DNA from: Glutamicibacter mishrai | GTDB lineage: Bacteria > Actinomycetota > Actinomycetes > Actinomycetales > Micrococcaceae | DNA length: 64,000 nt | NCBI RefSeq assembly: GCF_012221945.1 | Contig: NZ_CP032549.1 | Location: 1,302,001-1,366,000, forward strand | Direction: 5' to 3' | Part shown: positions 26,278 through 34,844 of the stretch, piece by piece | Numbering within the stretch: position 1 is the stretch's first letter | Layout of the letters: each line of letters begins with the position of its first letter | Position numbers and translations under genes: made by a program | Notes under the pieces: generated by a model | Told to the model about the DNA's origin: nothing | Seen by the model: the letters and a program-made list of their open reading frames with translations, nothing else | The model's database searches: none

Positions 26278-26736
26278 TCAGCCCAGCTTGGCGCGAACCA
26301 TCTGTGAGACAGCCTTGCCGTCAAAACGGCCAGCGATTTCGGCGCCGACCAATTTCATTGCCTGGCCCATATCCTTCATGGTCATTTCATGATCTGCGGC
26401 AAGCTCGGCCATGACCTTGTCCACGATGCCCTGGGCTTCTGCCTCATCAAGCATCTTTGGCAGGTAAGTCGAGATGAACGCCGCCTCGGCCAGCTCTCGT
26501 TCTGCAAGATCCGCACGACCATCCTTGGCAGCCAGCGCCGCGGTTTCCTCGCGGTTTCCCACTTCCTTGCGCAAGAGGTTCTCGACGTCCTGGTCGTTGA
26601 GCTCGCTCGGGTTCTTGCCCGACTTCTCCTTGGTGCCAATGGCGCTGAGGATATTGCGCAGGGTGGTTTTCTCCAGCTCGTTGCCTGCTTTCAGGTGGAC
26701 GATGCTGTCTTCGCGCAATCGATCTTTCAAACTCAT
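26278..26736 (-). CDS. GatB/YqeY domain protein
   Basis: 152 residues, the normal length. YqeY features: the N-terminal RLREDSIVHLKAGNELEKTT and the C-terminal helical tail domain related to GatB (MTMKDMGQAMKLVGAEIAGR, FDGKAVSQMVRAKLG). The tail resembles the tRNA-binding domain of the Asp/Glu-tRNA amidotransferase, but the stand-alone protein's role is not established. Single gene, divergent from the exported protein gene. Confidence 0.92.
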   Translation of the reverse strand: MSLKDRLREDSIVHLKAGNELEKTTLRNILSAIGTKEKSGKNPSELNDQDVENLLRKEVGNREETAALAAKDGRADLAERELAEAAFISTYLPKMLDEAEAQGIVDKVMAELAADHEMTMKDMGQAMKLVGAEIAGRFDGKAVSQMVRAKLG

Positions 26737-26820
26737 GGGGGTCTCGCTTTCAAAGTATGTGTGGTTGAAACTCTACCCGCTGGCAGCTTCGATTCTTTCC
26801 CGCCTTGGTACGGTAGCTAC

Positions 26821-28212
26821 ATGAAACCACTGCGGCTTGGCGCGATCATCGCGATACTCCTTCTCGCAGTGGCCGTCGCGTTTCTCTGGAGGCCATGGGA
26901 CGCACTCAAGCCCTGCGACGCACCCAAGGAGTACTGCACGCTTGCTTCCGAGTTGGAAGATAAGGAAGGCATCAACTCGACCGAGGTCGGTTTTGAAACC
27001 ACCATGATCGATGCCAAGGACGGAAACTCTTCACTGGCATCGTGGACCGTGGAACTCGACGAAAACCTTGATGCAGAACAAGCCGGCCAGATAGCGCATG
27101 GAGTTTCATCCCGGATTCGGGACTTTGCCAGCGAGCAGTCAAAGGTGCGCAGTTCTCTGCGTTTTGTCGCCGGCGAGCCACAGGAATCAGCTGTCCCGGA
27201 TCTCGTGCTGTACCCGCTGGATGTCTCCGACAGTGAAGCGGTCAAAGAGCGTATTGTCCAAGCGTTTTCCCTGCTCAAGCTCGGTGCCCTCAGCGTGGGA
27301 CCCGGTTCCGCCGTGGCAAGGGATCTGCCGACGTTGAAAATCCTGGGCGATTACGCTGCCCAGCAGGAGATGCCCGTAACCTTGGCGCTGGAAGACTCTT
27401 CGCTGAGGTACAGCTCGGATCAGCGATTGAATACCTCCGAGTTTGATCTGGCTCTGGAAGCAGCCGGCCTCGATGGAGTGGACAACGTGGTCTTTGATTC
27501 CAGTGGGCTATCGCTGCACACGAATCAAGAGGAAGATTCCCAAGAAACCGGCAAGCTCAAAGACTGGCTGGGCCAGCATGCGCCGCTGGAAGAACCGGTC
27601 GCGTTCACCCTCAGCAGCGCCGGTTATGCGAAGGTGACTGAAGGCTGGGTTGGCGGCAAGCTTCCTGAATCTCTCATCGCCCGCCCTGCACGGATGCCCG
27701 ATGGCCTGGCACCGTGGCCGAAGGATCCTTCGGCGCCTGCCTGCGCCGCCGGGGATTTGGAGCTTTCCCTCGGTGCTCCCGATGCCGCGTTGGGCTCCAG
27801 ATATATGGCCTTGTATGCCAAGAACATCTCCAGCGAATCCTGCGCTATCCAGGGATATCCGCGGATCGAATTCCGCAACTCCCAAGGCGGGCGGCAGCAG
27901 GACATGGCTATCGAGCCGATGGCGCACATCAAGGCCCAGCGCGTGGTGATCCCCGCGGGCGAAAGCATCTTGTCGGCCTTGAAGTGGAAAGCCATGTCCA
28001 CCGCCAATGACCCGGATGAAACGACCATGCTGAGCGTTGCGGCGACAACAGGTTTCGGGACGGTGAAGCTTATTCCGAAGGAGGGTGATTCGCCCGTAAG
28101 CCTTGATATCCTCGACGGCGGCCAAGTTGATCAAAGTCCGTGGCTCCAGGCCCTCGATGGCTGGCCGATACCGAGTACAGTCGGCCAGCAACCATCAAGA
28201 GAACTCCCCTGA
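26821..28212 (+). CDS. membrane-anchored exported protein with C-terminal DUF4232-like domain
   Basis: 463 residues. One N-terminal transmembrane or signal segment (LGAIIAILLLAVAVAFLW) is followed by two Cys (CDAPKEYC) and a 280-residue region I do not recognise. The C-terminal 150 residues resemble DUF4232: PACAAGDLELSLG, SSESCAIQGYPRIEF, then a beta-rich stretch. DUF4232 is common in actinobacterial cell-surface proteins of unknown role. The open frame extends upstream but overlaps yqeY antisense; the ATG before the hydrophobic segment is the sensible start. Convergent with the ATP-grasp gene, 8 bp apart. Confidence 0.75.
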   Translation: MKPLRLGAIIAILLLAVAVAFLWRPWDALKPCDAPKEYCTLASELEDKEGINSTEVGFETTMIDAKDGNSSLASWTVELDENLDAEQAGQIAHGVSSRIRDFASEQSKVRSSLRFVAGEPQESAVPDLVLYPLDVSDSEAVKERIVQAFSLLKLGALSVGPGSAVARDLPTLKILGDYAAQQEMPVTLALEDSSLRYSSDQRLNTSEFDLALEAAGLDGVDNVVFDSSGLSLHTNQEEDSQETGKLKDWLGQHAPLEEPVAFTLSSAGYAKVTEGWVGGKLPESLIARPARMPDGLAPWPKDPSAPACAAGDLELSLGAPDAALGSRYMALYAKNISSESCAIQGYPRIEFRNSQGGRQQDMAIEPMAHIKAQRVVIPAGESILSALKWKAMSTANDPDETTMLSVAATTGFGTVKLIPKEGDSPVSLDILDGGQVDQSPWLQALDGWPIPSTVGQQPSRELP

Positions 28213-28220
28213 TCCCAGAA

Positions 28221-29495
28221 TTACTGGGCGCGCGGCGGGAACTTCTTGTACTTGCGGTAATGATTGACCGCATTCAGAACCAGGTAGAACTTTCGGCGTG
28301 GATTCTTTTCCGCCGAGAACTTCAGCGGGTTGGATACCTTGCCGGCCTTGAGCAGCACGGCAGCCTTTTTGCCGGTCTCGCTGTCGAGGAATCGGCGCAG
28401 CAGGTGATGCGGCAGAACGGTGAAGAGCTGCTCGCGGCGCAGCTGCAGTACCCCAGCCGCGGTTTCCATGACTGCATCGGTGTGCGGGTCCGAAGCATCG
28501 AAGTCAGCACCAAGGAACTCCGTGACGTAGAAACGCGCCGGGTTCACGCCAGCAGCCGTGAGATAGAAGTGGTTGCGGCCCAGGCGGGGGTTGATCTCGA
28601 AGAATTTGATCTTCCCATCCCGGCGGTCGTACTTCGCATCGATCATCGCGATGCCGCGCCAGCCCAGTTCTTCGAGCATGCGGGCGCCGTCGGCGGCCAT
28701 CTGGTCGTTCTGTCCAGTGACGATTGCGGCCGAATTGCCCAGTACCAGCGGGGCATGCTCCTCGATGACCACTTCGCCGTAGCCGGCAAAGATGACCTTG
28801 CCTTCCTGGGTGGCGAAGTAGGTGCACAGGCGCATCGCGTCATCGCCACCGGGAACGTATTCCTGCAGGATGTAGCCCGAGGTATAGCCGCTGCCATCGA
28901 TCTTGCCCAGCAGGGTTTCCAGCTCGGCGCGGGAGTCGATGGTGTGGATCTTCTGCTTGCCTTCGAACTTCGCCGCGATCCAGTCCCCCGAGCTTGAAGG
29001 CTTGCCAATGACCGGGTAGGTGAAGTCCTTGGCCATGCTGTCCAGATCGGTGCCCGGGTAGTACACGGCGGTGCGCGGGTGGGCGATGTCCAGCTTCTCA
29101 GCCAGGGCGTAGAAGTTCTCCTTCAACGCGGCCGCTTCGATGGTTTCCAATTCCGGGTAGGGAATCACGTACTGGGCTTCGAGCTGCTCGCGGTGCTTGG
29201 CGATCAGCATGATGTGGAAGTCCAGCGATCCGAAAAGCATCAGCGGACGCTCGGATTCTGACTTGAGTTCGGTGGCCAGATCCCTCAGAGCCGCCACGAC
29301 GCGGGACTCGTCAGCCATGGAGCCAATAGGACGCAGTTCGATGGCTACCGAATGCTCGATGACCCCGTTGCCAGCAGCTGGGAGCACGACCGAACGCACG
29401 CCGTAGGCTTCATAGAATTCTCGGGCCAGGGTGTAGGTGCCGATATCGCCGCCGAGTATGACGGGGACAAAAGGCTGGGTTGGATCAATTGCCAC
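28221..29495 (-). CDS. ATP-grasp carboxylate-amine ligase (putative peptidoglycan bridge enzyme)
   Basis: 424 residues. The ATP-grasp fold is recognisable: the Lys of VIGKPSSSGDWIAAKFEG in the ATP lid, QEYVPGGDDAMR in the middle, and the Mg/ATP-binding IKFFEINPRLGRNHFYLTAA near residue 315. The family joins a carboxylate to an amine at the cost of ATP. It follows a FemAB-type transferase by 13 bp. In bacteria with A4-type murein an ATP-grasp ligase attaches the dicarboxylic amino acid (for example D-Asp in Enterococcus faecium) to the bridge; a Glu or Asp ligase role here is inference from that precedent and the neighbour. Confidence 0.85.
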   Translation of the reverse strand: MAIDPTQPFVPVILGGDIGTYTLAREFYEAYGVRSVVLPAAGNGVIEHSVAIELRPIGSMADESRVVAALRDLATELKSESERPLMLFGSLDFHIMLIAKHREQLEAQYVIPYPELETIEAAALKENFYALAEKLDIAHPRTAVYYPGTDLDSMAKDFTYPVIGKPSSSGDWIAAKFEGKQKIHTIDSRAELETLLGKIDGSGYTSGYILQEYVPGGDDAMRLCTYFATQEGKVIFAGYGEVVIEEHAPLVLGNSAAIVTGQNDQMAADGARMLEELGWRGIAMIDAKYDRRDGKIKFFEINPRLGRNHFYLTAAGVNPARFYVTEFLGADFDASDPHTDAVMETAAGVLQLRREQLFTVLPHHLLRRFLDSETGKKAAVLLKAGKVSNPLKFSAEKNPRRKFYLVLNAVNHYRKYKKFPPRAQ

Positions 29496-29508
29496 GGTGC
29501 GGGATTCC

Positions 29509-30651
29509 CTACTTCTTGCGCCAGTTCATGTACTTTTCGAAGGCCCAGGCCAGCGGCTTGTTCAGCGCCAGGTCCCATTCGCCGTTGGTCTGCACGATGT
29601 CGCAGCCGGTGTTGGTCTTGAACTTGGTCAGGCCCGACAGGTGGTGCTCCTTGTCCAGGGTGGCGCTCACGCCACCCTGGTCCAGGTAGCGGCAGCCGGC
29701 GGCGATGGAATCTTCCACCATGCGGTTCATGATGGCCTTCGGCGCGAAGATCTTGCGCTGCTCCGAGGAGGAAGCGCCGTAGAGGTACCAGGCCAGGTTG
29801 GATGAGCGGATCACGATTGAGGCCGCGAGGTCCACGCCTTCGTTGCTGGCGATGTAGAGGGTGCAGGATCCCGGCACCGCTTCGTTGAGCACGCGGTGCA
29901 TGGTCTCGAAGTAGCTCAGCGGGCGTCCGGTGAATTCCTGGCGGTCTGCGGTGTGGTTGTACAGGGCATGGAAGCGGGCCATGTCCGCGGTGTCCCCCAC
30001 CTCGATTTCCAGGGTGCTCTTCAGGGCCTTGCGGGTTTCGTTGCGAGTGGTTGCCGAGTAGCTGGCCATCACCTGCTCCACATCCAGCTGGTTGCCTTCT
30101 TCATCCTGCAGGGCAACGCGGGCCACGTATTCCGGCTGGCCTGCGCCGAAGTCCAGTCCGACATCTTCCTTGGTGAAGCCCAAATCCAGCAGGGCGTCGT
30201 TCAGCGCCAAGGCCTGCTCGGAGCTGCTCTTCAGTTCCAGGTCGGCCAGCTGGGCGAAGCCTTCCTTGCCGAGGTTCTTGCGCACGGCAGCCGCGGCCCA
30301 GGTGCGCACTTCGCGGCCCGGTCCCATTTTCAGCTGGAAGGCGCCACGGTTCTTGAGGTAGGCGGCCAGCGGGCGGATGACATTTTCTGCCGGGTGGGCC
30401 TGGAAGTCGATAACCGGGCCGTCGGGGACGTAGGCCAGGGTCTTCTTGATGACCGGGGCCGCGCGGTGCAGCACCAGCGCGGTGCCGACCAGCTCGTCCT
30501 GGTCGAAGAAGCCGAGGGATTCGCCACGCCAGCCTCCCTTGACGCGGGCCCATTCAGGACGCTGCAGGAAGCTGACGTCGTGGGCGGTTTCAAGGAAGGC
30601 TGAGTGTTCGGCGCTGGAAATCGGACGCACGTGCAGGTCGTTGTGGCTCAC
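29509..30651 (-). CDS. FemAB/FemX-type peptidoglycan bridge aminoacyltransferase
   Basis: 380 residues. The start is the GTG preceded by AGGA (ATAGGATTTCACAC); longer versions run back into csoR and are not credible. Fem features: FLQRPEWARVKGGWRGESLG, the second GNAT half FHALYNHTADRQEFTGRPLS, and the ending AFEKYMNWRKK. Fem transferases use aminoacyl-tRNA to add an amino acid to the epsilon-amine of Lys in lipid II. Operon with the ATP-grasp ligase. Its leader contains a CCCTGC-TTAT-GCAGGG stem (30674-30689), and a CsoR box (30698-30712) lies about 50 bp upstream. Confidence 0.87.
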   Translation of the reverse strand: MSHNDLHVRPISSAEHSAFLETAHDVSFLQRPEWARVKGGWRGESLGFFDQDELVGTALVLHRAAPVIKKTLAYVPDGPVIDFQAHPAENVIRPLAAYLKNRGAFQLKMGPGREVRTWAAAAVRKNLGKEGFAQLADLELKSSSEQALALNDALLDLGFTKEDVGLDFGAGQPEYVARVALQDEEGNQLDVEQVMASYSATTRNETRKALKSTLEIEVGDTADMARFHALYNHTADRQEFTGRPLSYFETMHRVLNEAVPGSCTLYIASNEGVDLAASIVIRSSNLAWYLYGASSSEQRKIFAPKAIMNRMVEDSIAAGCRYLDQGGVSATLDKEHHLSGLTKFKTNTGCDIVQTNGEWDLALNKPLAWAFEKYMNWRKK

Positions 30652-30697
30652 GTGTGAAATCCTATCGTGCTTCCCCTGCTTATGCAGGGAGATTTGA

Positions 30698-30738
30698 TAC
30701 CCCCAGGGGGTACTTGACTTTATACCCCCGAGGGGTAT
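30698..30738. promoter_or_regulatory. two CsoR operator boxes and csoR promoter
   Basis: Box 1 TACCCCC-A-GGGGGTA (30698-30712) and box 2 ATACCCC-CGA-GGGGTAT (30722-30738) are perfect palindromes of the CsoR type (TAnnCCCC...GGGGnnTA). TTGACT (30714-30719) and TATTAT (30736-30741) form a promoter for csoR with a 16-bp spacer. Box 2 fills the spacer, box 1 the upstream flank on the femAB side. Cu(I)-bound CsoR leaves the DNA, so the copper operon would be induced by copper. Confidence 0.88.
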
Positions 30739-30747
30739 TATCGAACT

Positions 30748-31077
30748 ATGGAAACCACCCAGAATCCGGATGCCCCGGCACAGCATCACGGTTATCACGC
30801 GGACAAGTCCGCACTGGAGCGTCGCCTCAAGCGCATCGAAGGCCAGGTGCGCGGGGTCGCCAAGATGGTCGACGAGGACAAATACTGCATCGACATCCTG
30901 ACCCAGATTTCTGCCATCAACGCGGCATTGCACAAGGTCAGCGTGCAACTTATCGATGACCACATCGGCCATTGCGTAGTTGATGCCGCGAAGTCCTCCA
31001 TCGAAAGCGGAGACCCGAGCATCGTCCAGGACAAGATCGCCGAGGCCACGGCCGCGATCTCCCGGCTGGTGCGCTAA
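30748..31077 (+). CDS. csoR: copper-sensing repressor CsoR
   Basis: 109 residues. All-helical metal-sensitive repressor with the Cu(I) ligand set Cys47, His72, Cys76; the spacing (25 and 4) equals that of Mycobacterium tuberculosis CsoR (36, 61, 65). ALERRLKRIEGQVRGVAKMV is the family N-terminal helix. It derepresses on copper and here probably controls itself, copZ and copA through two boxes at 30698-30738. First gene of a three-gene plus-strand operon. Confidence 0.95.
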   Translation: METTQNPDAPAQHHGYHADKSALERRLKRIEGQVRGVAKMVDEDKYCIDILTQISAINAALHKVSVQLIDDHIGHCVVDAAKSSIESGDPSIVQDKIAEATAAISRLVR

Positions 31078-31134
31078 GCACGCCCGGATCCCAAATTCAG
31101 ATTCACACAAAATTCATCGAAAGAGAGCAAGATC

Positions 31135-31455
31135 ATGAGCCACAACTGCAACTGCGGATGCTCGTCCGAGAACAACTCCAGCACTTCCCAGGGACTGCAG
31201 ATCACCACGCGTGACCAGGCCACCCCGCTCACCACCCAGACGGAGATCAAGATCTCCGGCATGACCTGTGGCCACTGTGTCTCTTCGGTCACCGAGGAGC
31301 TCAAGGAACTGGCCGGCGTGCAGAACGTCGACGTCATCCTCGATGCCCAGGGCATTTCCACCGCCACCGTCACCGCAACCGAGAAGCTCAGCGAATCGAG
31401 CATCCGCGAAGCCATCGACGAGGCCGGTTACACCGTCGAAGCCATCAACGCCTAG
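31135..31455 (+). CDS. copZ: CopZ-like copper chaperone with extra N-terminal Cys cluster
   Basis: 106 residues. The C-terminal heavy-metal-associated domain carries ISGMTCGHCVSSV, the Cu(I) CxxC site. Before it is a 40-residue extension opening MSHNCNCGCSSENNSS, with three Cys and a His in seven residues, an additional potential metal site absent from minimal 68-residue CopZ. Middle gene of the copper operon; it would deliver Cu(I) to the CopA ATPase or hold it. Confidence 0.9.
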   Translation: MSHNCNCGCSSENNSSTSQGLQITTRDQATPLTTQTEIKISGMTCGHCVSSVTEELKELAGVQNVDVILDAQGISTATVTATEKLSESSIREAIDEAGYTVEAINA

Positions 31456-31512
31456 CTCCACCAGCCAGGCGCCAAGCCCCCCAGAGGTGGCAGGAAAGTG
31501 CAAGGTAGAACA

Positions 31513-33756
31513 ATGACTTCCCACGCGCCAGAACACGCGCTGCCCGAAGTACGCACCGTCGACCTAGATATCCAGGGCATGACCTGCGCCTCGTGCGTGA
31601 ACCGGGTTGAACGCAAACTCGGCAAGCTGCCCGGGGTCACCGCCTCGGTCAACCTCCCGTTGGAAACTGCCAAGGTCCAGGTGCCCCGAGATGTCAGCGA
31701 CGAGACGCTGATCAACACCGTCGAAGCCGCCGGCTACACCGCCACGCTGAAAAAGCCTGCAGTCCACGAGCATGAAGAACATGGCGAGCATGCCGGGCAT
31801 GAGCATCTGGTCCCCAACCACCTGTTGCTCCGGCTGATCATTTCCGCGGTATTCAGCATCCCGCTGTTCGTGATCTCCATGATCCCGGCAGCCCAGTTCC
31901 CGCACTGGGGCTGGGTAGCCTTCGCGCTGGCGACGCCGGTGGTCTTCTATGGCGCCTGGCCATTCCACAAAGCCGCGGCAATCAATGCCCGGCACCTCTC
32001 CTCCACCATGGACACCCTGGTGTCCCTGGGCGTGCTGGCCGCTTACCTGTTCTCGGCCATCCAGCTGATCCTTGATCCGCAGATGACCGCGCACACCGGC
32101 ATGGCGATGAGCGAGCACGCGCTGTACTTCGAAACAGCCGGCGTCGTGGCCACCTTGCTGCTGCTCGGCCGCTATCTGGAGCATCGCGCCAAGTCTTCGG
32201 CCTCGGATGCGCTGAAGTCCCTGCTAAACCTGGGAGCCAAGGACGCGGCGGTGCTGCGTGATGGCCAAGAGGTCAAGATTCCGGCAGCCCAGCTGCAGGT
32301 CGGCGACCGCTTCGTGGTGCGCCCAGGCGAGAAGATCGCCACCGACGGCGTCGTGGTTGAAGGCTCCAGCGCAGTGGACACCTCGCTGCTCACCGGCGAA
32401 TCGGTGCCACAGGAGGTCAAGACCGGTTCCGAAGTCACCGGCGCAACCCTGAACACCTCGGGGCGGCTGGTGATCGAAGCCCAGCGCGTCGGTTCGGAAA
32501 CGACCCTGGCACAGATGGGCAAGCTGGTCTCCGAGGCGCAGTCCGGCAAGGCTCCCATCGCCCGGCTGGCGGACCGCATTTCGGCTGTCTTCGTGCCGAT
32601 CGTTCTGGCCATCGCGCTGCTCACCTTCGTGATCTGGTGGCTGGTGAGCTCGGATCCCTATCAGGCGTTCAGCGCCGCGGTCGCAGTGCTGGTCATCGCT
32701 TGCCCTTGCGCCCTGGGTTTGGCGACTCCGATCGGCCTGCTGGTCGGCACCGGCCGGGGCGCCCAGCTGGGCATCTTGATCCGCGGCCCGCAGGTCCTGG
32801 AAGACACCCGCAAGCTGGACACCATTGTTTTGGATAAGACCGGCACGGTGACCACCGGCGTCATGGCCCATGTAGGGACCTTCCCGGTCGCTGGCGTTGA
32901 TGCCGCTCAGATCCTCGGATTGGCAGCTGCCGTCGAGCATCACTCGGAACACCCGATCGCCCAGGCGATTGCCCGAGCCGGAGCAGAGCGCTGCCCGCTG
33001 GCCGAGGCCACCGATTTCCGCTCGGAACCCGGCGGCGGCGTCATGGGTACTGTTGATGGCAAGAAGATCGTTGTCGGCCGGCCAAGCTGGCTGGAATCCA
33101 CGGGAACGGTACTGGATTCCGAGGCGCACGCGCTCTTGGCCGAGGCTGAGGCGGCCGGAGCCACGGCAATTCTGGTTTCTGTCGACCAGCAGTTCCAGGC
33201 CATCATTTCGGTTGCAGATCAGATCAAGGACTCCTCCGCTGCGGCCATTGCGCAGTTGCAGCAACGCGGCTTGCGGGTGGTCCTGTTGACCGGCGATAAC
33301 CCGTCGGTGGCAGAGAAGGTCGCGGCCAAGGTCGGCATCGATCCGCAGGATGTGTTCGCCGGGGTCTTCCCCGCCGATAAGGCCAAGGCCATTTCTTCCC
33401 TACAGGAACAGGGCAAGGTGGTGGCCATGGTGGGCGATGGCGTCAACGATGCACCGGCACTGGCCCAAGCCGATCTGGGCATCGCCATGGGGTCGGGCAC
33501 CGATGTGGCCATCGAGGCCGCCGATATCACCTTGATGGGCAATGATCTGAAACAGGTCAGCGCCGCCATTGATCTCTCGGCCAAAACCTTGGCCACGATC
33601 AAGATGAACCTGTTCTGGGCTTTCGCCTACAACACAGCTGGCATCCCGATCGCGGCCTTGGGTTTGCTCAATCCGATGATTGCTGGCGCCGCCATGGCGG
33701 CCAGCTCGGTATTGGTCGTCGCCAACTCGCTGCGTCTTCGCAGCTTTGGCAAATAA
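31513..33756 (+). CDS. copA: copper-exporting P1B-type ATPase CopA
   Basis: About 747 residues; the ATG is preceded by GCAAGG. One N-terminal metal domain (IQGMTCASCVNRV), a His-rich linker (HEHEEHGEHAGHEH), eight transmembrane segments, the Cu site CPC in IACPCALGLATP, phosphorylation site DKTGT, SEHPIAQ (the HP locus), LLTGES and GDGVNDAPALAQAD. It pumps Cu(I) out across the cytoplasmic membrane. Last gene of the csoR-copZ operon. It ends 8 bp from a convergent gene. Confidence 0.96.
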   Translation: MTSHAPEHALPEVRTVDLDIQGMTCASCVNRVERKLGKLPGVTASVNLPLETAKVQVPRDVSDETLINTVEAAGYTATLKKPAVHEHEEHGEHAGHEHLVPNHLLLRLIISAVFSIPLFVISMIPAAQFPHWGWVAFALATPVVFYGAWPFHKAAAINARHLSSTMDTLVSLGVLAAYLFSAIQLILDPQMTAHTGMAMSEHALYFETAGVVATLLLLGRYLEHRAKSSASDALKSLLNLGAKDAAVLRDGQEVKIPAAQLQVGDRFVVRPGEKIATDGVVVEGSSAVDTSLLTGESVPQEVKTGSEVTGATLNTSGRLVIEAQRVGSETTLAQMGKLVSEAQSGKAPIARLADRISAVFVPIVLAIALLTFVIWWLVSSDPYQAFSAAVAVLVIACPCALGLATPIGLLVGTGRGAQLGILIRGPQVLEDTRKLDTIVLDKTGTVTTGVMAHVGTFPVAGVDAAQILGLAAAVEHHSEHPIAQAIARAGAERCPLAEATDFRSEPGGGVMGTVDGKKIVVGRPSWLESTGTVLDSEAHALLAEAEAAGATAILVSVDQQFQAIISVADQIKDSSAAAIAQLQQRGLRVVLLTGDNPSVAEKVAAKVGIDPQDVFAGVFPADKAKAISSLQEQGKVVAMVGDGVNDAPALAQADLGIAMGSGTDVAIEAADITLMGNDLKQVSAAIDLSAKTLATIKMNLFWAFAYNTAGIPIAALGLLNPMIAGAAMAASSVLVVANSLRLRSFGK

Positions 33757-33764
33757 CGCAGGAC

Positions 33765-34556
33765 TTACGGCGTTTCCCTGACGCTGGTCATGACTTTCTT
33801 GAGAGTTGCATACTGCTCGCTCTCAAGGAAGCTCGTGGCCTCGTCCAGGGTCACGACTCCATCGTCGTCATAGCCCAGCGCTTGCAGATACCCCGGGGCC
33901 ATGCCCATGATCGAATTCCGGTCAGCGCTGGTCATGAAGCAATCAATCGCTGGCTTTTCTGTCCAGTTCTGCCACTCATCATCGATGATGACTGCGACGC
34001 TCAGATCCCGCTCGCCAAAGCTGGCCACCCAGTAATAGGTGACCACACTTGTTGGCGCGTACTGGAGTTGGGATGCAGCAGCAGTGTCGAGAATGCCTCG
34101 CTCATAGGAGTTCGGGTTGTCAGTGTCCCTGAAACTATTCGTTTCAAAATTCATCGCCAGGTTCTGCTCTGAGTCCCAGACCTCGAACGCCGAATAGTTT
34201 TCGTCGCATCCATAATCGCAATTTTCAACAACTTCCCAATCCTGGGGAACGTCAAACGTGAGGTTGTAGGAGGACACGGTGCGCCATTGCTCTCCCGGAT
34301 CTTCTGTCGGTTCCGTTGGTTCCGGCGCTTGGGTCGGCGCACTTGTTGGCGGCCCTGCATGCTCTGGTGCTGGCGCCCAGCTCGGTGGACCAGCATGCTC
34401 TGGCGGACCTGGATTTTCTTGAGGGCTTGCGTGTTCAGGTGGCGCAGCGGTTGCTGCGGACATGAAGCTTGCCCCGGTGACTGCACTACTGGTCAGCAGA
34501 AGTCCTGCTGCGAGCACTGCGCCGCCTTTGGCCAGTGCTTTAATGGTTGGTTTCAT
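33765..34556 (-). CDS. secreted protein with Pro-rich PEHAGPP repeats
   Basis: 263 residues from the ATG preceded by AAAGGGGA (an upstream in-frame start at 34598 is rejected). The signal peptide KALAKGGAVLAAGLLLTSSA ends at ATAAPPE. It is followed by repeats of the unit P-E-H-A-(G/S)-P (three clear copies, in the first 60 mature residues). The C-terminal domain (WRTVSSYNLTFDVPQDWEVV) is a mixed alpha/beta domain with Cys pairs (NCDYGC), and DDDGVVTLDEATSFL near the end is EF-hand-like. Unknown function; probably cell-surface or secreted. Confidence 0.7.
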   Translation of the reverse strand: MKPTIKALAKGGAVLAAGLLLTSSAVTGASFMSAATAAPPEHASPQENPGPPEHAGPPSWAPAPEHAGPPTSAPTQAPEPTEPTEDPGEQWRTVSSYNLTFDVPQDWEVVENCDYGCDENYSAFEVWDSEQNLAMNFETNSFRDTDNPNSYERGILDTAAASQLQYAPTSVVTYYWVASFGERDLSVAVIIDDEWQNWTEKPAIDCFMTSADRNSIMGMAPGYLQALGYDDDGVVTLDEATSFLESEQYATLKKVMTSVRETP

Positions 34557-34780
34557 ATTGGGTCCCCTTTCCCATCCACAACGATGGGGCCGAGCCACCC
34601 ATTAATCACTACACGGGATATAAAGTATTGGCCGCGAATTCATACCAGGCATTCGTGATTTGAGCCTGCATTCCTTGCTTCACTGAAGCCCCAAAACCCC
34701 GCGACTTCTACAAAGGCAATCCGCGACCATCCACGCACGCATGCTTAGGTGAACGTCGATGAAATCTTCAGACATGCGAC

Positions 34781-34810
34781 TTGCGTCACATTCGATGTTC
34801 TGCGCATACT
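34781..34810 (+). promoter_or_regulatory. probable promoter of the riboswitch-cycA transcript
   Basis: TTGCGT (34781-34786) and CATACT (34805-34810) with 18-bp spacing, about 35 bp before the first aptamer. Matches are partial. Confidence 0.5.
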
Positions 34811-34844
34811 GTGATGGCAATCACCACATATGCCGTTGATACGT

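Noticed and set aside
30652..31110. Longer N-terminus for the FemAB protein
   Set aside because: It would run antisense through csoR and its promoter; a GTG with AGGA at 30651 gives a normal Fem length.
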